DNA of 64,000 bases from Sulfurihydrogenibium subterraneum DSM 15120 (lineage in GTDB: Bacteria; Aquificota; Aquificia; Aquificales; Hydrogenothermaceae). Both the position numbers and the translations under genes were made by a program. How positions within the stretch are numbered: position 1 is the stretch's first letter; each line of letters opens with the position of its first letter. The stretch is taken from assembly GCF_000619805.1 (NCBI RefSeq), contig NZ_JHUV01000011.1, positions 1 through 64,000 on the forward strand, read 5' to 3'. Shown here piece after piece: positions 54,676 through 63,999 of this stretch. The notes under the pieces were generated by a model. The model was not told the origin of the DNA. It made no database searches and saw only the letters and a list, made by a program, of their open reading frames with translations.

Positions 54676-55415
54676 TTTAAAGTCTCCTTCTTTTTAAATA
54701 CTTCCCAAAGTGCTATTGCTGTTGCGTTTGATACGTTAAAAGATGTAATTTTACCTTTCATAGGTATTGATGCAACTATATCAGCTTCTTCTAACACAGA
54801 CTTTGACACTCCTTTACCTTCAGACCCAACCACTAATGCAAGCGGAAATGGAAAATCTATTTCGTGTATGTTTTTACCACCTTTTTCTACTGCTACAACC
54901 CAACCGCCTTTTTTCTTAAACTTTTCTAATGTGTTTCTAAGACTTCCTACTTTTGCTATAGGAAGGTAAAACACAGCTCCCGTTGAAGCTTTTACAACCA
55001 CCTCATTTATAGGGCTTGACCTTTCTTTTGGAAGTACTATACCGCTTACACCTAATATTTCAGATGTTCTCATTATACTTCCTACGTTTTGAGGGTCTGT
55101 AATGTGGTCTAAAACAACTAAAATACCTTTTTCTTTGATGACTTTGTCTATAAGTTTATCTTCATTCCAATATTGAATAGGGCTTACCAGTGCAACAACA
55201 CCTTGAGTTTTTTTAGTGCCTGCCAACTCCTCTACTTTCTGTCTTGGAACCTTTTGGACTTTTACCTTTTTTTCTTCTGCTAACTTTAAAAGCTCTTTTG
55301 GTGGATGAGAGTCATGGGCTACAAGAATTTTTTCTAAGCTCCTTCCAGACCTTAGAGCTTCTATTACTGGATTTCTGCCCCATATAACTAACTTTTCACT
55401 TTTTTCTTCTTTCAA
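54672..55415 (-). CDS. rlmB: 23S rRNA (guanosine-2'-O-)-methyltransferase RlmB (SpoU family)
   Basis: SpoU/TrmH-type enzyme with the L30e-like N-terminal domain (VIWGRNPVIEALRSG) and the knotted C-terminal SAM domain. The latter contains DHITDPQNVGSIMRT, LVVGSEGKGVS and SIPMKGKITSFNVSNATAI. Length 247. Start TTG 55415 with AGGAG upstream. Target is probably the equivalent of G2251 in 23S rRNA, but tRNA specificity (TrmH) cannot be excluded. Confidence 0.88.
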   Translation of the reverse strand: MKEEKSEKLVIWGRNPVIEALRSGRSLEKILVAHDSHPPKELLKLAEEKKVKVQKVPRQKVEELAGTKKTQGVVALVSPIQYWNEDKLIDKVIKEKGILVVLDHITDPQNVGSIMRTSEILGVSGIVLPKERSSPINEVVVKASTGAVFYLPIAKVGSLRNTLEKFKKKGGWVVAVEKGGKNIHEIDFPFPLALVVGSEGKGVSKSVLEEADIVASIPMKGKITSFNVSNATAIALWEVFKKKETLK

Positions 55416-55484
55416 AAAGTCTCTCCTTGATAAATTCTTTAATTAATGTTAAATTATACTATCACAAATTGGCAAAAGGTAATG

Positions 55485-55709
55485 ATGGAAACCATAGGAA
55501 AGAGTCTCGTATTTTTAGGTTTGGTTTTGGTAGTTATGGGATTTTTATTTATTTTTTTAGAAAAACTACCTTTTGGACTAGGAAAACTTCCTGGTGATAT
55601 ACTGATTAAAAAGGATAACTTTACGTTTTACTTTCCTTTAGCTACATCTTTACTTTTAAGTGTTATTCTTTCTTTAATACTTATGCTACTATCTAAGTTA
55701 TCTAAGTGA
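55485..55709 (+). CDS. DUF2905 small membrane protein
   Basis: Of several in-frame ATGs, 55485 best fits the ribosome binding site AAAAGG at 55474-55479. It gives 74 residues with two hydrophobic helices flanking GLGKLPGDILIKKDNFTFYFPL, the DUF2905 signature. Function unknown; likely inner membrane. Its TGA stop shares one base with the queA ATG (TGATG). Confidence 0.85.
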   Translation: METIGKSLVFLGLVLVVMGFLFIFLEKLPFGLGKLPGDILIKKDNFTFYFPLATSLLLSVILSLILMLLSKLSK

Positions 55710-56719
55710 TGAAGCTATCAGATTTTGATTACTATCTTCCTAAAGAATTCATTGCAAAGTATCCTATAGAGCCAAGAGATAGTTGCCGTTTAATGGTTTT
55801 AAATAGAGAAAAAAAGTCTATAGAACATAGAATATTTAGAGACATTATTGAGTATCTTCAAGAAGGAGATTTACTTGTTTTAAATGATACAAAGGTTATA
55901 CCTGCAAGATTAATTGGAAAAAGGGAAAAAACAGGTGCTAATATAGAGGTTTTTTTACTTAAACCTGTGGAAGATACTATCTGGGAAGCTCTTATAAAAA
56001 ACGTAAGAAGGTTAAAACCAAAAGATAAAATAGTTATAGCTCAGGATTTTTTTGTAGAATTTTTAGAAAGACAAGAAGATAAAGCAATAGTAAAACTCCA
56101 CAGTAAAGACCTAAAAAAAGATTTAGAAAATTACGGACACATTCCCCTTCCCCCATACATCGAAAGACCAGATGAAGAAAAAGATAAACAGCTTTATCAA
56201 ACCGTATTTGCAAAAAAAGAAGGCTCTGTAGCATCTCCAACAGCTGGACTTCACTTTACAGAAGAGCTTTTACAGAGGATAAAAGATAAAGGTGTAAACA
56301 TAACTTACCTAACTTTACACGTAGGACTTGGAACGTTTAAACCTGTGAAAGAACAGGATATTACAAAACATAAAATGCACGAAGAGTTTTATAGTATTCC
56401 ACAAGAGTCTTTAGAGCTTATTCAAAAAACAAAAGAATCAGGAAAGTCAGTTATAGCAGTAGGAACAACAGTTGTTAGAACCCTTGAATCTTTTGCCCTT
56501 ACAGGTAAAACCGAAGGTTATACAGACATCTTCATCTATCCACCTTTTGAGTTTAAAATAGTAGATAAACTTATAACAAACTTTCACCTGCCAAAATCTA
56601 CTTTACTTATGCTTGTATCAGCTTTTGCTTCTAAAGATTTTATCCTTGAGGCTTACAATGAAGCTGTAAAACAAAAGTACAGATTTTTTAGCTACGGTGA
56701 TGCTATGTTTATAGTATAA
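55709..56719 (+). CDS. queA: tRNA preQ1(34) S-adenosylmethionine ribosyltransferase-isomerase
   Basis: Transfers the ribosyl part of SAM to preQ1 in tRNA during queuosine synthesis. Diagnostic: FDYYLPKEFIAKYPIEPRDSCRLMVL, NDTKVIPARLIG, GSVASPTAGLHFTEELL, HVGLGTFKPV, VIAVGTTVVRTLES and NFHLPKSTLLMLVSAF. ATG 55709 is preferred to GTG 55706. 336 residues, normal. The window also contains queC (5648) and queE (33113), so the pathway is split. Confidence 0.97.
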   Translation: MKLSDFDYYLPKEFIAKYPIEPRDSCRLMVLNREKKSIEHRIFRDIIEYLQEGDLLVLNDTKVIPARLIGKREKTGANIEVFLLKPVEDTIWEALIKNVRRLKPKDKIVIAQDFFVEFLERQEDKAIVKLHSKDLKKDLENYGHIPLPPYIERPDEEKDKQLYQTVFAKKEGSVASPTAGLHFTEELLQRIKDKGVNITYLTLHVGLGTFKPVKEQDITKHKMHEEFYSIPQESLELIQKTKESGKSVIAVGTTVVRTLESFALTGKTEGYTDIFIYPPFEFKIVDKLITNFHLPKSTLLMLVSAFASKDFILEAYNEAVKQKYRFFSYGDAMFIV

Positions 56720-56768
56720 AAATATTTTTTTACGATATAATATTTTTTGTATAGATAGGAATGATAGG

Positions 56769-58055
56769 ATGAAAAAAATGCCATACAAACTTTTAGAAAG
56801 ATTTAAAGACAGGATAAAAAGAGAATTCTGGGAAGGGAAAATAAAAACTTTTCATAAACAAATTCAAGATATTATTTCTGAGTTTGAAACATTTTACGAT
56901 AAAAGCATATCCATATCTATCTTAACACAGAATGATAAAATATATTTAAAAAGGTTTGTTAAAAGATACATTAAACATTACCTATTAAAGTATCCAGACG
57001 AGAAATATTTAATTAATCTTTACAATGCAGGAAAAAGATTGTTTATGAAGGGTTTTACAGATGATATCCTTTTAGAGGTTTATAAAATAATATACAAATC
57101 AGTTGAAAAAAAAGATGATATTTTAAAAGAAAAAATTAATTTTGACTTTTTAGTTATACTAAGACCTTACATAAACTACTCTTTAGAGGAAGAGAAAAAG
57201 CTAATCAAAGATAGTAATGTAGAGACTGTTTTATCCCTTCAAGAAGCTGCTAAAATACATCTTAAAAATAAAAATAAGTTTCTAAAATCTATTGCTGACG
57301 GTGATATGGAAATATTATCTAATCTTCCAGACTACAAAAACTGTGAATTTACAAAGTGGCTGGTAGAATACGGGCAAAGATTTTTTGATGAACAATCTTA
57401 TAAAGAAGTTTGGCATCTACATAAGATTTTTCACGAAAAGTTTGATAAAGTTAGACATATTTACTCTGAAAATAGAGAAAATAATAGTTTGGCAGTGTAT
57501 ATCCTTTTAAAGGATATAGAAAATACTTCTTTAAAACTCCTGTTTATTCTAAATAAGATATCTTTAGAGAATGTTTCAAAAATAGCATTGAAAGATTCTT
57601 TAACAGGATTTTTTAACAGACATATACTGGACACTATTCTATCTAAAGAGATTAGTAGAAGTAAAAGGTACAGGTATAAAATATCTATGCTTATGATGGA
57701 TTTAGATAACTTTAAAAAAGTAAATGATACTTACGGTCATTTAGCTGGAGATGAAGTTTTAATGCACTTTTCAAGAATAGTTAGGAAAAACCTAAGAGAT
57801 TCTGATTATCCATTTAGATACGGAGGAGAAGAGTTTTTAATTCTTTTACCACATACTAATGTCAACGGAGCTTTTGTTGTTGCAGAAAGAATAAGAAAAG
57901 AAGTTGAGCGTTATAAATTTCCTGTAGTTGGGAAAATAACTGTAAGTTGTGGTGTTAGAGAGATCCAAAATTTAGATAATCCGTACCTTGACATTGAAGA
58001 AGCTGACAGATATCTTTATATAGCAAAAAGAACCGGGAAAAACAGGTGTGTATGA
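56769..58055 (+). CDS. Diguanylate cyclase with N-terminal zinc-binding (CZB) sensor
   Basis: Makes c-di-GMP. The C-terminal GGDEF domain has RYGGEEF (active site residues 352-356) and the product-inhibition motif RDSD at 343-346. Residues about 155-260 look like a CZB domain: His164, Cys192 (CEFTKW), His218 and His222 follow the spacing of DgcZ zinc ligands (30, 27, 4 there; 28, 26, 4 here). The first 150 residues are a separate helical domain I do not recognise. It overlaps ispE by ATGA. Zinc control is inferred. Confidence 0.87.
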   Translation: MKKMPYKLLERFKDRIKREFWEGKIKTFHKQIQDIISEFETFYDKSISISILTQNDKIYLKRFVKRYIKHYLLKYPDEKYLINLYNAGKRLFMKGFTDDILLEVYKIIYKSVEKKDDILKEKINFDFLVILRPYINYSLEEEKKLIKDSNVETVLSLQEAAKIHLKNKNKFLKSIADGDMEILSNLPDYKNCEFTKWLVEYGQRFFDEQSYKEVWHLHKIFHEKFDKVRHIYSENRENNSLAVYILLKDIENTSLKLLFILNKISLENVSKIALKDSLTGFFNRHILDTILSKEISRSKRYRYKISMLMMDLDNFKKVNDTYGHLAGDEVLMHFSRIVRKNLRDSDYPFRYGGEEFLILLPHTNVNGAFVVAERIRKEVERYKFPVVGKITVSCGVREIQNLDNPYLDIEEADRYLYIAKRTGKNRCV

Positions 58056-58885
58056 AAGTATTGCTCTCACCAGCAAAAGTTAACATAGGTTTATGGATTG
58101 TAGGAAAAAGGGATGATGGATACCATAATATATCTTCTTTTTTTCATACAGTAGATTTGTACGATAGGATATTTATAAAACCTTCACATAATTTAACTGT
58201 AAAATGCTCTCTTTTAGACCCTGATTTACAAGAAGAAAAAAACATAGTTTATAAAACTGTTGTTCTTTTTGAAAAGATTACTGGAATAAATCAAAACTGG
58301 GAGATTTTTATTGAAAAAAACATTCCAGTAGGCGGTGGGCTTGGTGGTGGTAGCTCTAACGCTGCTGTAGTTTTACAGTTTTTAAACACTTACTATGGAA
58401 ACCCCCTTTCAGAAAAAGACCTTTTTGACTTGGCAGTTAAGATAGGAGCTGACGTTCCTTTTTTCCTTAAAGGTGGTTTTGCTTTAGCAGAAGGTGTAGG
58501 AGAAAAATTAACGTTCTTTGACCAAAGACTTAATGATGAGCTGTTTTTAATCTATCCTAATGTTAAATCTAACACAGGTGAAGTTTACTCAAAAGTTGAT
58601 AAAAATATGTTGACAAACAAAGATGATTTGAATATAATATTAAATCTGATAAGTGAATACGGTACTAAAAAGATTTTTGAAGTAGCAGAAAATAAATTAG
58701 GTGATGTAGCTAAAACGCTATATCCTGAAATTGAAGAAGTTTACAAATTTTTAGAGTATTTAGGTTATAAACCGTTTATAACGGGAAGTGGTAGCACTGT
58801 TTACTGTGTAGGCAGTCCTTTACAAGAAGTAGAGACTGCCTGTAAAGTTAGAAATTGGAAGTTGATTAAAACAAGATTCAAATAA
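58052..58885 (+). CDS. ispE: 4-diphosphocytidyl-2-C-methyl-D-erythritol kinase
   Basis: GHMP kinase of the MEP pathway. Substrate residues in SPAKVNIGL and KRDDGYHNI; ATP loop PVGGGLGGGSSNAA; GADVPFFLKGG holds the catalytic Asp; C-terminal GSGSTV. ATG 58052 is preferred over GTG 58046 because AGGTG lies before it. The protein has 277 residues. It is followed 4 bp later by a tRNA gene and then prs, a linkage seen in several bacterial groups. Confidence 0.95.
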   Translation: MKVLLSPAKVNIGLWIVGKRDDGYHNISSFFHTVDLYDRIFIKPSHNLTVKCSLLDPDLQEEKNIVYKTVVLFEKITGINQNWEIFIEKNIPVGGGLGGGSSNAAVVLQFLNTYYGNPLSEKDLFDLAVKIGADVPFFLKGGFALAEGVGEKLTFFDQRLNDELFLIYPNVKSNTGEVYSKVDKNMLTNKDDLNIILNLISEYGTKKIFEVAENKLGDVAKTLYPEIEEVYKFLEYLGYKPFITGSGSTVYCVGSPLQEVETACKVRNWKLIKTRFK

Positions 58886-58889
58886 ACAC

Positions 58890-58962
58890 TGGGGAGTAGT
58901 TCAGCTGGCAGAACACCGGTCTTTGGAACCGGGTGTCGGAGGTTCGAGTCCTCCCTCCCCAG
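58890..58962 (+). tRNA. tRNA-Gln (anticodon TTG)
   Basis: A 73-nt cloverleaf: acceptor TGGGGAG (58890-58896) pairs with CTCCCCA (58955-58961), with G58962 as discriminator. The anticodon stem CCGGT/ACCGG carries loop CTTTGGA with TTG at 58923-58925. T-loop GGTTCGAGTCC is standard. CCA is not encoded. It lies between ispE and prs and is probably cut from the common transcript. gatC in this window suggests Gln-tRNA formed by amidation. Confidence 0.97.
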
Positions 58963-58992
58963 CTAACAACTTACATCTTCTGGAGGAACTCA

Positions 58993-59928
58993 TTGAGTAA
59001 AGTCTTAAAGCTAATCAGTGGCAATGCAAACAAATCTCTTGCAAGAGAAATCTCAGAATATTTAGAAACTCCATTAGTTGATGTTCTTTTAACAAGATTT
59101 AGCGACGGAGAAATCAGAGTTCAAATAAATGAAAACGTTAGAGGAGCTGACGTTTTTGTAATCCAAACTTTATCCTATCCTGTAAACGACCATATTATGG
59201 AACTTCTTCTTTTATTGGATGCATTGAAAAGGTCTTCAACTCATAGAATAACAGCAGTCATACCTTACTTTGCCTATGCAAGGCAAGATAGAAAGGACAA
59301 ACCAAGAGTTCCAATAAGTGCAAAACTTTTAGCAGATATAATTCAAAAAGCAGGAGCTGACAGAGTTTTAACTGTTGACCTACACTCTGCTCAAATACAA
59401 GGATTTTTTGACTGTCCTGTAGATAACATATATGCTCTTCCTGTTATATACGAATATTTAAAGGCAAAGAATATAAAAGACTTAGTAATAGTATCCCCTG
59501 ATGCAGGTGGTGTAGAAAGGGCAAGAATGCTTCAAAACAGACTTGGCGGTAATCTTGCAATTATATACAAAAAAAGACCAGCTCCTAACGTTGTTGAAAC
59601 GTTAGACGTTATAGGAGACGTTGAAGGTAAAAACGCAGTTATCATAGACGATATAATAGATACTGCAGGAACTATAGTGGCAGCTGCTGAGATGTTAAAG
59701 TCTAAAGGTGCAAAATCTGTTATTGCAGCGTGTACTCATCCAGTATTTTCTGGACCTGCTATAGAAAGACTTATAAACTCAGAAATAGAAGAAGTAATAG
59801 CAACAAACACTATACCACTTGAAGGAAAGGAGTTTGATAAATTAACAGTTTTATCGGTAGCTGAATTAATAGGAGAAGCTATAAAACGTATAAACATTGA
59901 AAGTTCTGTAAGCTCATTATTTATATAA
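58993..59928 (+). CDS. prs: Ribose-phosphate pyrophosphokinase
   Basis: Makes PRPP from ribose 5-phosphate and ATP for nucleotides, His and Trp (including trpD). Motifs: FSDGEIRVQI, ARQDRKDKPR, DLHSAQIQGFF, VVSPDAGGVERAR-like SPDAGGVERAR and IIDDIIDTAGTI (PRPP loop). The frame extends upstream into the tRNA gene, but TTG 58993 behind GGAGGA (58982-58987) is the real start, giving 311 residues with the normal N terminus (KLISGNANKSLA). Confidence 0.96.
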   Translation: MSKVLKLISGNANKSLAREISEYLETPLVDVLLTRFSDGEIRVQINENVRGADVFVIQTLSYPVNDHIMELLLLLDALKRSSTHRITAVIPYFAYARQDRKDKPRVPISAKLLADIIQKAGADRVLTVDLHSAQIQGFFDCPVDNIYALPVIYEYLKAKNIKDLVIVSPDAGGVERARMLQNRLGGNLAIIYKKRPAPNVVETLDVIGDVEGKNAVIIDDIIDTAGTIVAAAEMLKSKGAKSVIAACTHPVFSGPAIERLINSEIEEVIATNTIPLEGKEFDKLTVLSVAELIGEAIKRINIESSVSSLFI

Positions 59929-59937
59929 GGTAGTGGT

Positions 59938-60897
59938 ATGAAAATAGCAATATTAGACGCAAAAACCTTAGGGGACGATATAGATTTAAATATTTTTAGA
60001 GATTTTGGCTATTTAGAAGTATACCCTATTACAAAAACAAAAGAAGAGACCATCGAAAGAGTAAAAGATAAAAATATAGTTATTACAAACAAAGTTGTTA
60101 TAGATAAAGATGTGATGAATAATGCTCATTATTTAAAGTTAATCTGCGTTGCCGCTACAGGTTATAACAATGTAGATATAGATTACGCAAAACAAAAAGG
60201 TATAGCGGTTGCCAACGTAGCTGGATACTCTACGAACAGTGTAGTTCAGCACACTTTTGCTATGCTGTTTTATCTTTTAGAAAATCTAAGATATTACGAT
60301 GACTACGTAAAATTAGGTGAGTACTCAAAAAGTCCCATTTTTACCCATTTAGATAGACCTTTCTGGGAGTTAAATGGAAAAACTTGGGGAATAATAGGAC
60401 TTGGGACTATAGGGAAAAGAGTTGCTCAAGTGGCAGAAAGTTTTGGATGTGATGTAATATACTACTCAACCTCTGGGAAAAATATAAACCAAGCTTACCC
60501 TCACAAAGGATTAGACGAACTTCTTTCTATATCTGACGTGGTTTCAATTCACGCTCCACTTAACGAATATACAAAGAATTTAATCACATACGATAAAATA
60601 AAGCTTATGAAAAAAACTGCTATACTACTTAACCTTGGAAGAGGTGGCATAGTTAACGAGAAAGATTTAGCTAAAGCATTAGATGAAGGTTTAATTGCAG
60701 GAGCTGGATTAGACGTTTTAGAAAAAGAGCCTATAAGTCCAGACAATCTGCTACTTCACATCAAAAACAAAGACAGACTTTTAATAACACCTCACATAGC
60801 TTGGACAAGTATAGAAGCCAGACAAACTCTTGTAAAAGAGATATACCTTAACATAGAAGCCTTTATCCGTGGTAAACAGAGGAACAGAATTTGCTAA
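59938..60897 (+). CDS. D-2-hydroxyacid dehydrogenase (glycerate dehydrogenase-like)
   Basis: NAD-dependent dehydrogenase with Rossmann motif GIIGLGTIGKRVA (about residues 149-161). The catalytic triad appears as Arg in HAPLNEYT/LNLGRGGIVNE, Glu in LEKEPI and His in TPHIAWTS. Its closest family is glycerate/hydroxypyruvate reductase (HprA). Substrate could be hydroxypyruvate or another keto acid. 319 residues. It overlaps the helicase gene by 7 bp. Confidence 0.88.
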   Translation: MKIAILDAKTLGDDIDLNIFRDFGYLEVYPITKTKEETIERVKDKNIVITNKVVIDKDVMNNAHYLKLICVAATGYNNVDIDYAKQKGIAVANVAGYSTNSVVQHTFAMLFYLLENLRYYDDYVKLGEYSKSPIFTHLDRPFWELNGKTWGIIGLGTIGKRVAQVAESFGCDVIYYSTSGKNINQAYPHKGLDELLSISDVVSIHAPLNEYTKNLITYDKIKLMKKTAILLNLGRGGIVNEKDLAKALDEGLIAGAGLDVLEKEPISPDNLLLHIKNKDRLLITPHIAWTSIEARQTLVKEIYLNIEAFIRGKQRNRIC

Positions 60898-62987
60898 AAG
60901 ACCCTATTCTTGACGGACTAAACGATAGACAAAAGGAAGCTGTTTTACACTTTGAAACTCCATTGCTTGTTCTGGCAGGAGCTGGTTCAGGAAAAACAAA
61001 AGTTATAACTCATAAAATAATGTATCTTGTAAAGTCTTTAGGAAATCCTATTCACAGAATACTTGCTATTACCTTTACAAACAAAGCAGCAGAAGAAATG
61101 AAAGAAAGAGTAGAGAAAGCCCTTGGAGAAAGGCCTCAGTGGGTAATGACTTTTCACAGTTTTGCAGCAAAATTTTTACGATTTGAAGCTGAAAAAGTTG
61201 GATACGACAGAAATTTTGTTATATACGACGAAGATGACAGTAAAAAATTAATCAAAAAAGTTTTAAAAGATTTAAATTTAAATGAAGAGCTTATCAAACC
61301 TGATAAAGTAAAAGATTACATATCTAAAATCAAACAGGAAGACGACCCTGAAGAGTATTTAGACTTACTTTCTTTCTCTGTCCCTCGCATAAGACAGATA
61401 TACGAAAAGTATGAAGAGGAGCTAAAAAACAGCAACGCTTTTGACTTTGATGATTTACTTGTTAAGTCTGTAAAAATTTTAAAAAACAATCCAGACATAC
61501 TTCAAAGGTGGCAAAACAAGTTTGATTATATCCTTGTAGATGAGTACCAAGACACAAACAAAGTTCAACATCAGCTTTTAAAACTCTTAGTTGGCAGTAG
61601 AAACACTATAACTGTTGTAGGAGACCCAGCCCAGTGTATATACACTTGGAGAGGAGCTCATCCTGAAAATATATTAGATTTTGAAAAAGATTTTCCAAAC
61701 ACAAAAATAATAAAACTTGAAAGAAATTACAGAAGTACAAAGAAGATATTAGATGCAGCTAATGCTGTAATATCAAAGTCAAAAGGAAAGTGGAAATCAA
61801 AACTTTTAACCCTCTGGACAGAAAAAGAAGAAGGAGAGGAGATAAGATTAGTCCCTCTATCTAATGAAAAAGAAGAAGTATCTTTCATTGCAAGAAAAAT
61901 AAAGGATCTCTCTTCAACTGCTGATTACAAAGATTTTGCAATCTTAGTCAGAATGTCTTTCTTAACAAGAAACTTAGAAGAAGCTATGATGTTAAACGGC
62001 ATACCTTACCAGATAGTTGGAGGACTAAAATTCTACGAGAGAGCTGAGGTTAAGGATATTTTATCTTATTTAAGAGTTGCGTTAAATCCGAGAGATTACG
62101 CAAGTTTTGAAAGGTCTTTAACAACACCACCAAGGGCAGTAGGAGAAAAAGGTTTAGAGATTATAAAATTAAACTTTGTAGATAACTGGTTAGAAGCTCT
62201 GAGAAAAAGTCTTCCACATTTTAGCCAAAAAGCAAAGCAAAACGTAAAAGAGTATTTAGATTTAATGGATTATGTTATAGAAAACGCAAATCTTAACCCT
62301 TCTAAAGTTGTTAAACATATTTTTGAAAAGATAAAATATGAAGAGTATCTACAAAAAGAGTACAGTAAAGATTGGGAAGATAGAGTGGCTAACATAAACG
62401 AGCTTATAGTAGCTCTTGAAGAGGTTGAAAAGTCTGGGAAGACCTTAACAGAGTTTTTAGAAGAGAGCTCCCTATCCCAAGCTCAAGACAACCTTGAAGA
62501 TACAAACAAAGTAAAGATAATGACCGTTCACGCTGCAAAAGGTCTTGAATTTAATACAGTTTTTGTTGCAGGATTAGAAGATGGTATATTTCCATCTGGT
62601 AGGTCTTTTGATGACCCTACTCAGCTTGAAGAAGAAAGAAGACTTTTTTATGTAGCAATAACAAGAGCAAAAGAGAGACTGTATTTGACTTACGCAAAAG
62701 AGAGAAGAAGCTTTGGAAATAAATCAGTTCCTACTAAGCCTTCTCAGTTTTTAAAAGATATTAAAGAGCATATAAAATCTACGTCAAAAAATGCTTCTTC
62801 TCAGCATACTACTGTTAAGAGTAAAATCAATAAATCTTCAGATAGAGATATTGAAGCTGGAATGCTTGTGAAACATCAGGTTTTTGGAAAAGGTGTAGTA
62901 AAGTCTGTAATAGGTAAAAATGCAAAGGTTTTATTTGAAAAGCATGGGGAAAAAACAATACATATAGATTTTTTAGAAAAAGTTTAA
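60891..62987 (+). CDS. UvrD/PcrA-type DNA helicase
   Basis: Superfamily 1A 3'-5' helicase. Motif I is AGAGSGKTKV (about residues 31-40), then TFTNKAAEEM, DEYQDTNKVQ (motif II), GDPAQCIYTWRGA (III), and EEERRLFYVAITRAKERLYLT (VI). It is 698 residues with a C-terminal region (from about 640) containing VKHQVFGKGVVK, as in UvrD/PcrA tails. TTG 60891 with AGAGG upstream. Acts in mismatch/excision repair or replication restart. UvrD and PcrA names are not distinguished. Confidence 0.94.
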   Translation: MLKDPILDGLNDRQKEAVLHFETPLLVLAGAGSGKTKVITHKIMYLVKSLGNPIHRILAITFTNKAAEEMKERVEKALGERPQWVMTFHSFAAKFLRFEAEKVGYDRNFVIYDEDDSKKLIKKVLKDLNLNEELIKPDKVKDYISKIKQEDDPEEYLDLLSFSVPRIRQIYEKYEEELKNSNAFDFDDLLVKSVKILKNNPDILQRWQNKFDYILVDEYQDTNKVQHQLLKLLVGSRNTITVVGDPAQCIYTWRGAHPENILDFEKDFPNTKIIKLERNYRSTKKILDAANAVISKSKGKWKSKLLTLWTEKEEGEEIRLVPLSNEKEEVSFIARKIKDLSSTADYKDFAILVRMSFLTRNLEEAMMLNGIPYQIVGGLKFYERAEVKDILSYLRVALNPRDYASFERSLTTPPRAVGEKGLEIIKLNFVDNWLEALRKSLPHFSQKAKQNVKEYLDLMDYVIENANLNPSKVVKHIFEKIKYEEYLQKEYSKDWEDRVANINELIVALEEVEKSGKTLTEFLEESSLSQAQDNLEDTNKVKIMTVHAAKGLEFNTVFVAGLEDGIFPSGRSFDDPTQLEEERRLFYVAITRAKERLYLTYAKERRSFGNKSVPTKPSQFLKDIKEHIKSTSKNASSQHTTVKSKINKSSDRDIEAGMLVKHQVFGKGVVKSVIGKNAKVLFEKHGEKTIHIDFLEKV

Positions 62988-63292
62988 AAATTCCATCCTA
63001 ACTTTTTTAGTTTTTCTTTACCTTCTTTTGATATGTGGTTAGTTGTCCAAGTTTTTGTAAAATCTAAACTAATTTTAACGCTTTTTACTCCTTCAACTTC
63101 ATTAAGTATCTTTTTTGATACTGTTTCTAAGATTAAGTCCTCTAAAGGACAGTCTGGAGAAGTTAGGGTCATTACTATGTTAACTTCTCCGTCGTTTATG
63201 TAGATACTCTTTATAAGTCCAAGGTCTACGATGTTTAGAGGTATTTCAGGATCGTGTATCTCTTTCATAACTTCATAAATTTTTTGAATCAT
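62984..63292 (-). CDS. MIP18-family (DUF59, SufT/PaaD-like) iron-sulfur assembly protein
   Basis: 102-residue protein of the MIP18/DUF59 family: IHDPEIPLNIVDLGLI at the N terminus and TLTSPDCPLEDLILETV with the conserved Cys. Relatives aid Fe-S cluster insertion or target maturation. A C-terminal 20-residue extension is Lys-rich. It sits just downstream of pyrC on the same strand (3 bp before it), with the shared tetranucleotide TTAA ending it and the helicase gene. Confidence 0.85.
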   Translation of the reverse strand: MIQKIYEVMKEIHDPEIPLNIVDLGLIKSIYINDGEVNIVMTLTSPDCPLEDLILETVSKKILNEVEGVKSVKISLDFTKTWTTNHISKEGKEKLKKLGWNF

Positions 63293-63294
63293 TT

Positions 63295-63999
63295 TTAATC
63301 CTTATAAACCATTTTACCATTGTAAAAAGTGTACTTAACTTTTCCTGTTAGTTTTCTTCCTAAAAGTGGTGTATTTTTACTTTTTGATAGTATTGTATCT
63401 TCATTTACTTCCCAAGTTTCAAAAGGGTCAAAGATTGTAAACTCTGCCAACTCTCCTACCTTTATTTGAGGAGGTTTTAATCCTATCTTTTTGGCTGGGT
63501 TTGTAGACATTACCTCTACAAGTCTCGTTAAGTCCATATAGTCTTTTTTAACAAGCTCAAGGACTATTGGTAGGGCAAACTGTAGCCCTATCATCCCCGG
63601 AGGACATACATGTAAATCTTGCATTTTTTCGTAATGAGCGTGAGGGGCGTGATCTGTTGCAACAAAATCTATAATTCCACTTGCTAAAGCCCATCTTGTT
63701 GCTTCTATGTCTTCATGTGTTCTTAAAGGTGGTGATACTTTGGCTACACAAGAAAAGTCTAAAAACTCTTCATCTGTTAAATAAAGGTGGTGAGGAGTAA
63801 CTTCAGCAGTTACCTTTGCACCCATAGCCTTTGCCCAAGCTACTATTTCCACTGCCAACTTTGATGATATATGGCATATATGAACAGGCATTCCAGTTTG
63901 TATAGATAAAACACAATCTCTTGCTACCATAGTGTCTTCAGCTTCTGGTGGGAGTGGGGGAAGACCTAAAGCAGCTGATATCTCTCCTTCGTGGGCTAC
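63295..63999 (-). CDS. pyrC: Dihydroorotase (3' part; start outside window)
   Basis: Third step of pyrimidine synthesis. The frame runs from the window edge; a Met at 63930 is internal, since the preceding codons give HEGEISAALGLPPLPPEAED, a conserved dihydroorotase segment. HICHISS holds a zinc-binding His, and ATDHAPHA the catalytic Asp and His. PxKKIGL-like PAKKIGLKPPQIKVGELAEF ends the domain. It is type I (longer) dihydroorotase. 5' end lies beyond 64000. carA and pyrH in this window serve the same pathway. Confidence 0.92.
   Translation of the reverse strand, partial: VAHEGEISAALGLPPLPPEAEDTMVARDCVLSIQTGMPVHICHISSKLAVEIVAWAKAMGAKVTAEVTPHHLYLTDEEFLDFSCVAKVSPPLRTHEDIEATRWALASGIIDFVATDHAPHAHYEKMQDLHVCPPGMIGLQFALPIVLELVKKDYMDLTRLVEVMSTNPAKKIGLKPPQIKVGELAEFTIFDPFETWEVNEDTILSKSKNTPLLGRKLTGKVKYTFYNGKMVYKD

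Noticed and set aside
58933-58992. Upstream extension of prs
   Set aside because: It begins inside the tRNA-Gln gene; TTG 58993 has a good GGAGGA site and gives the normal N terminus.
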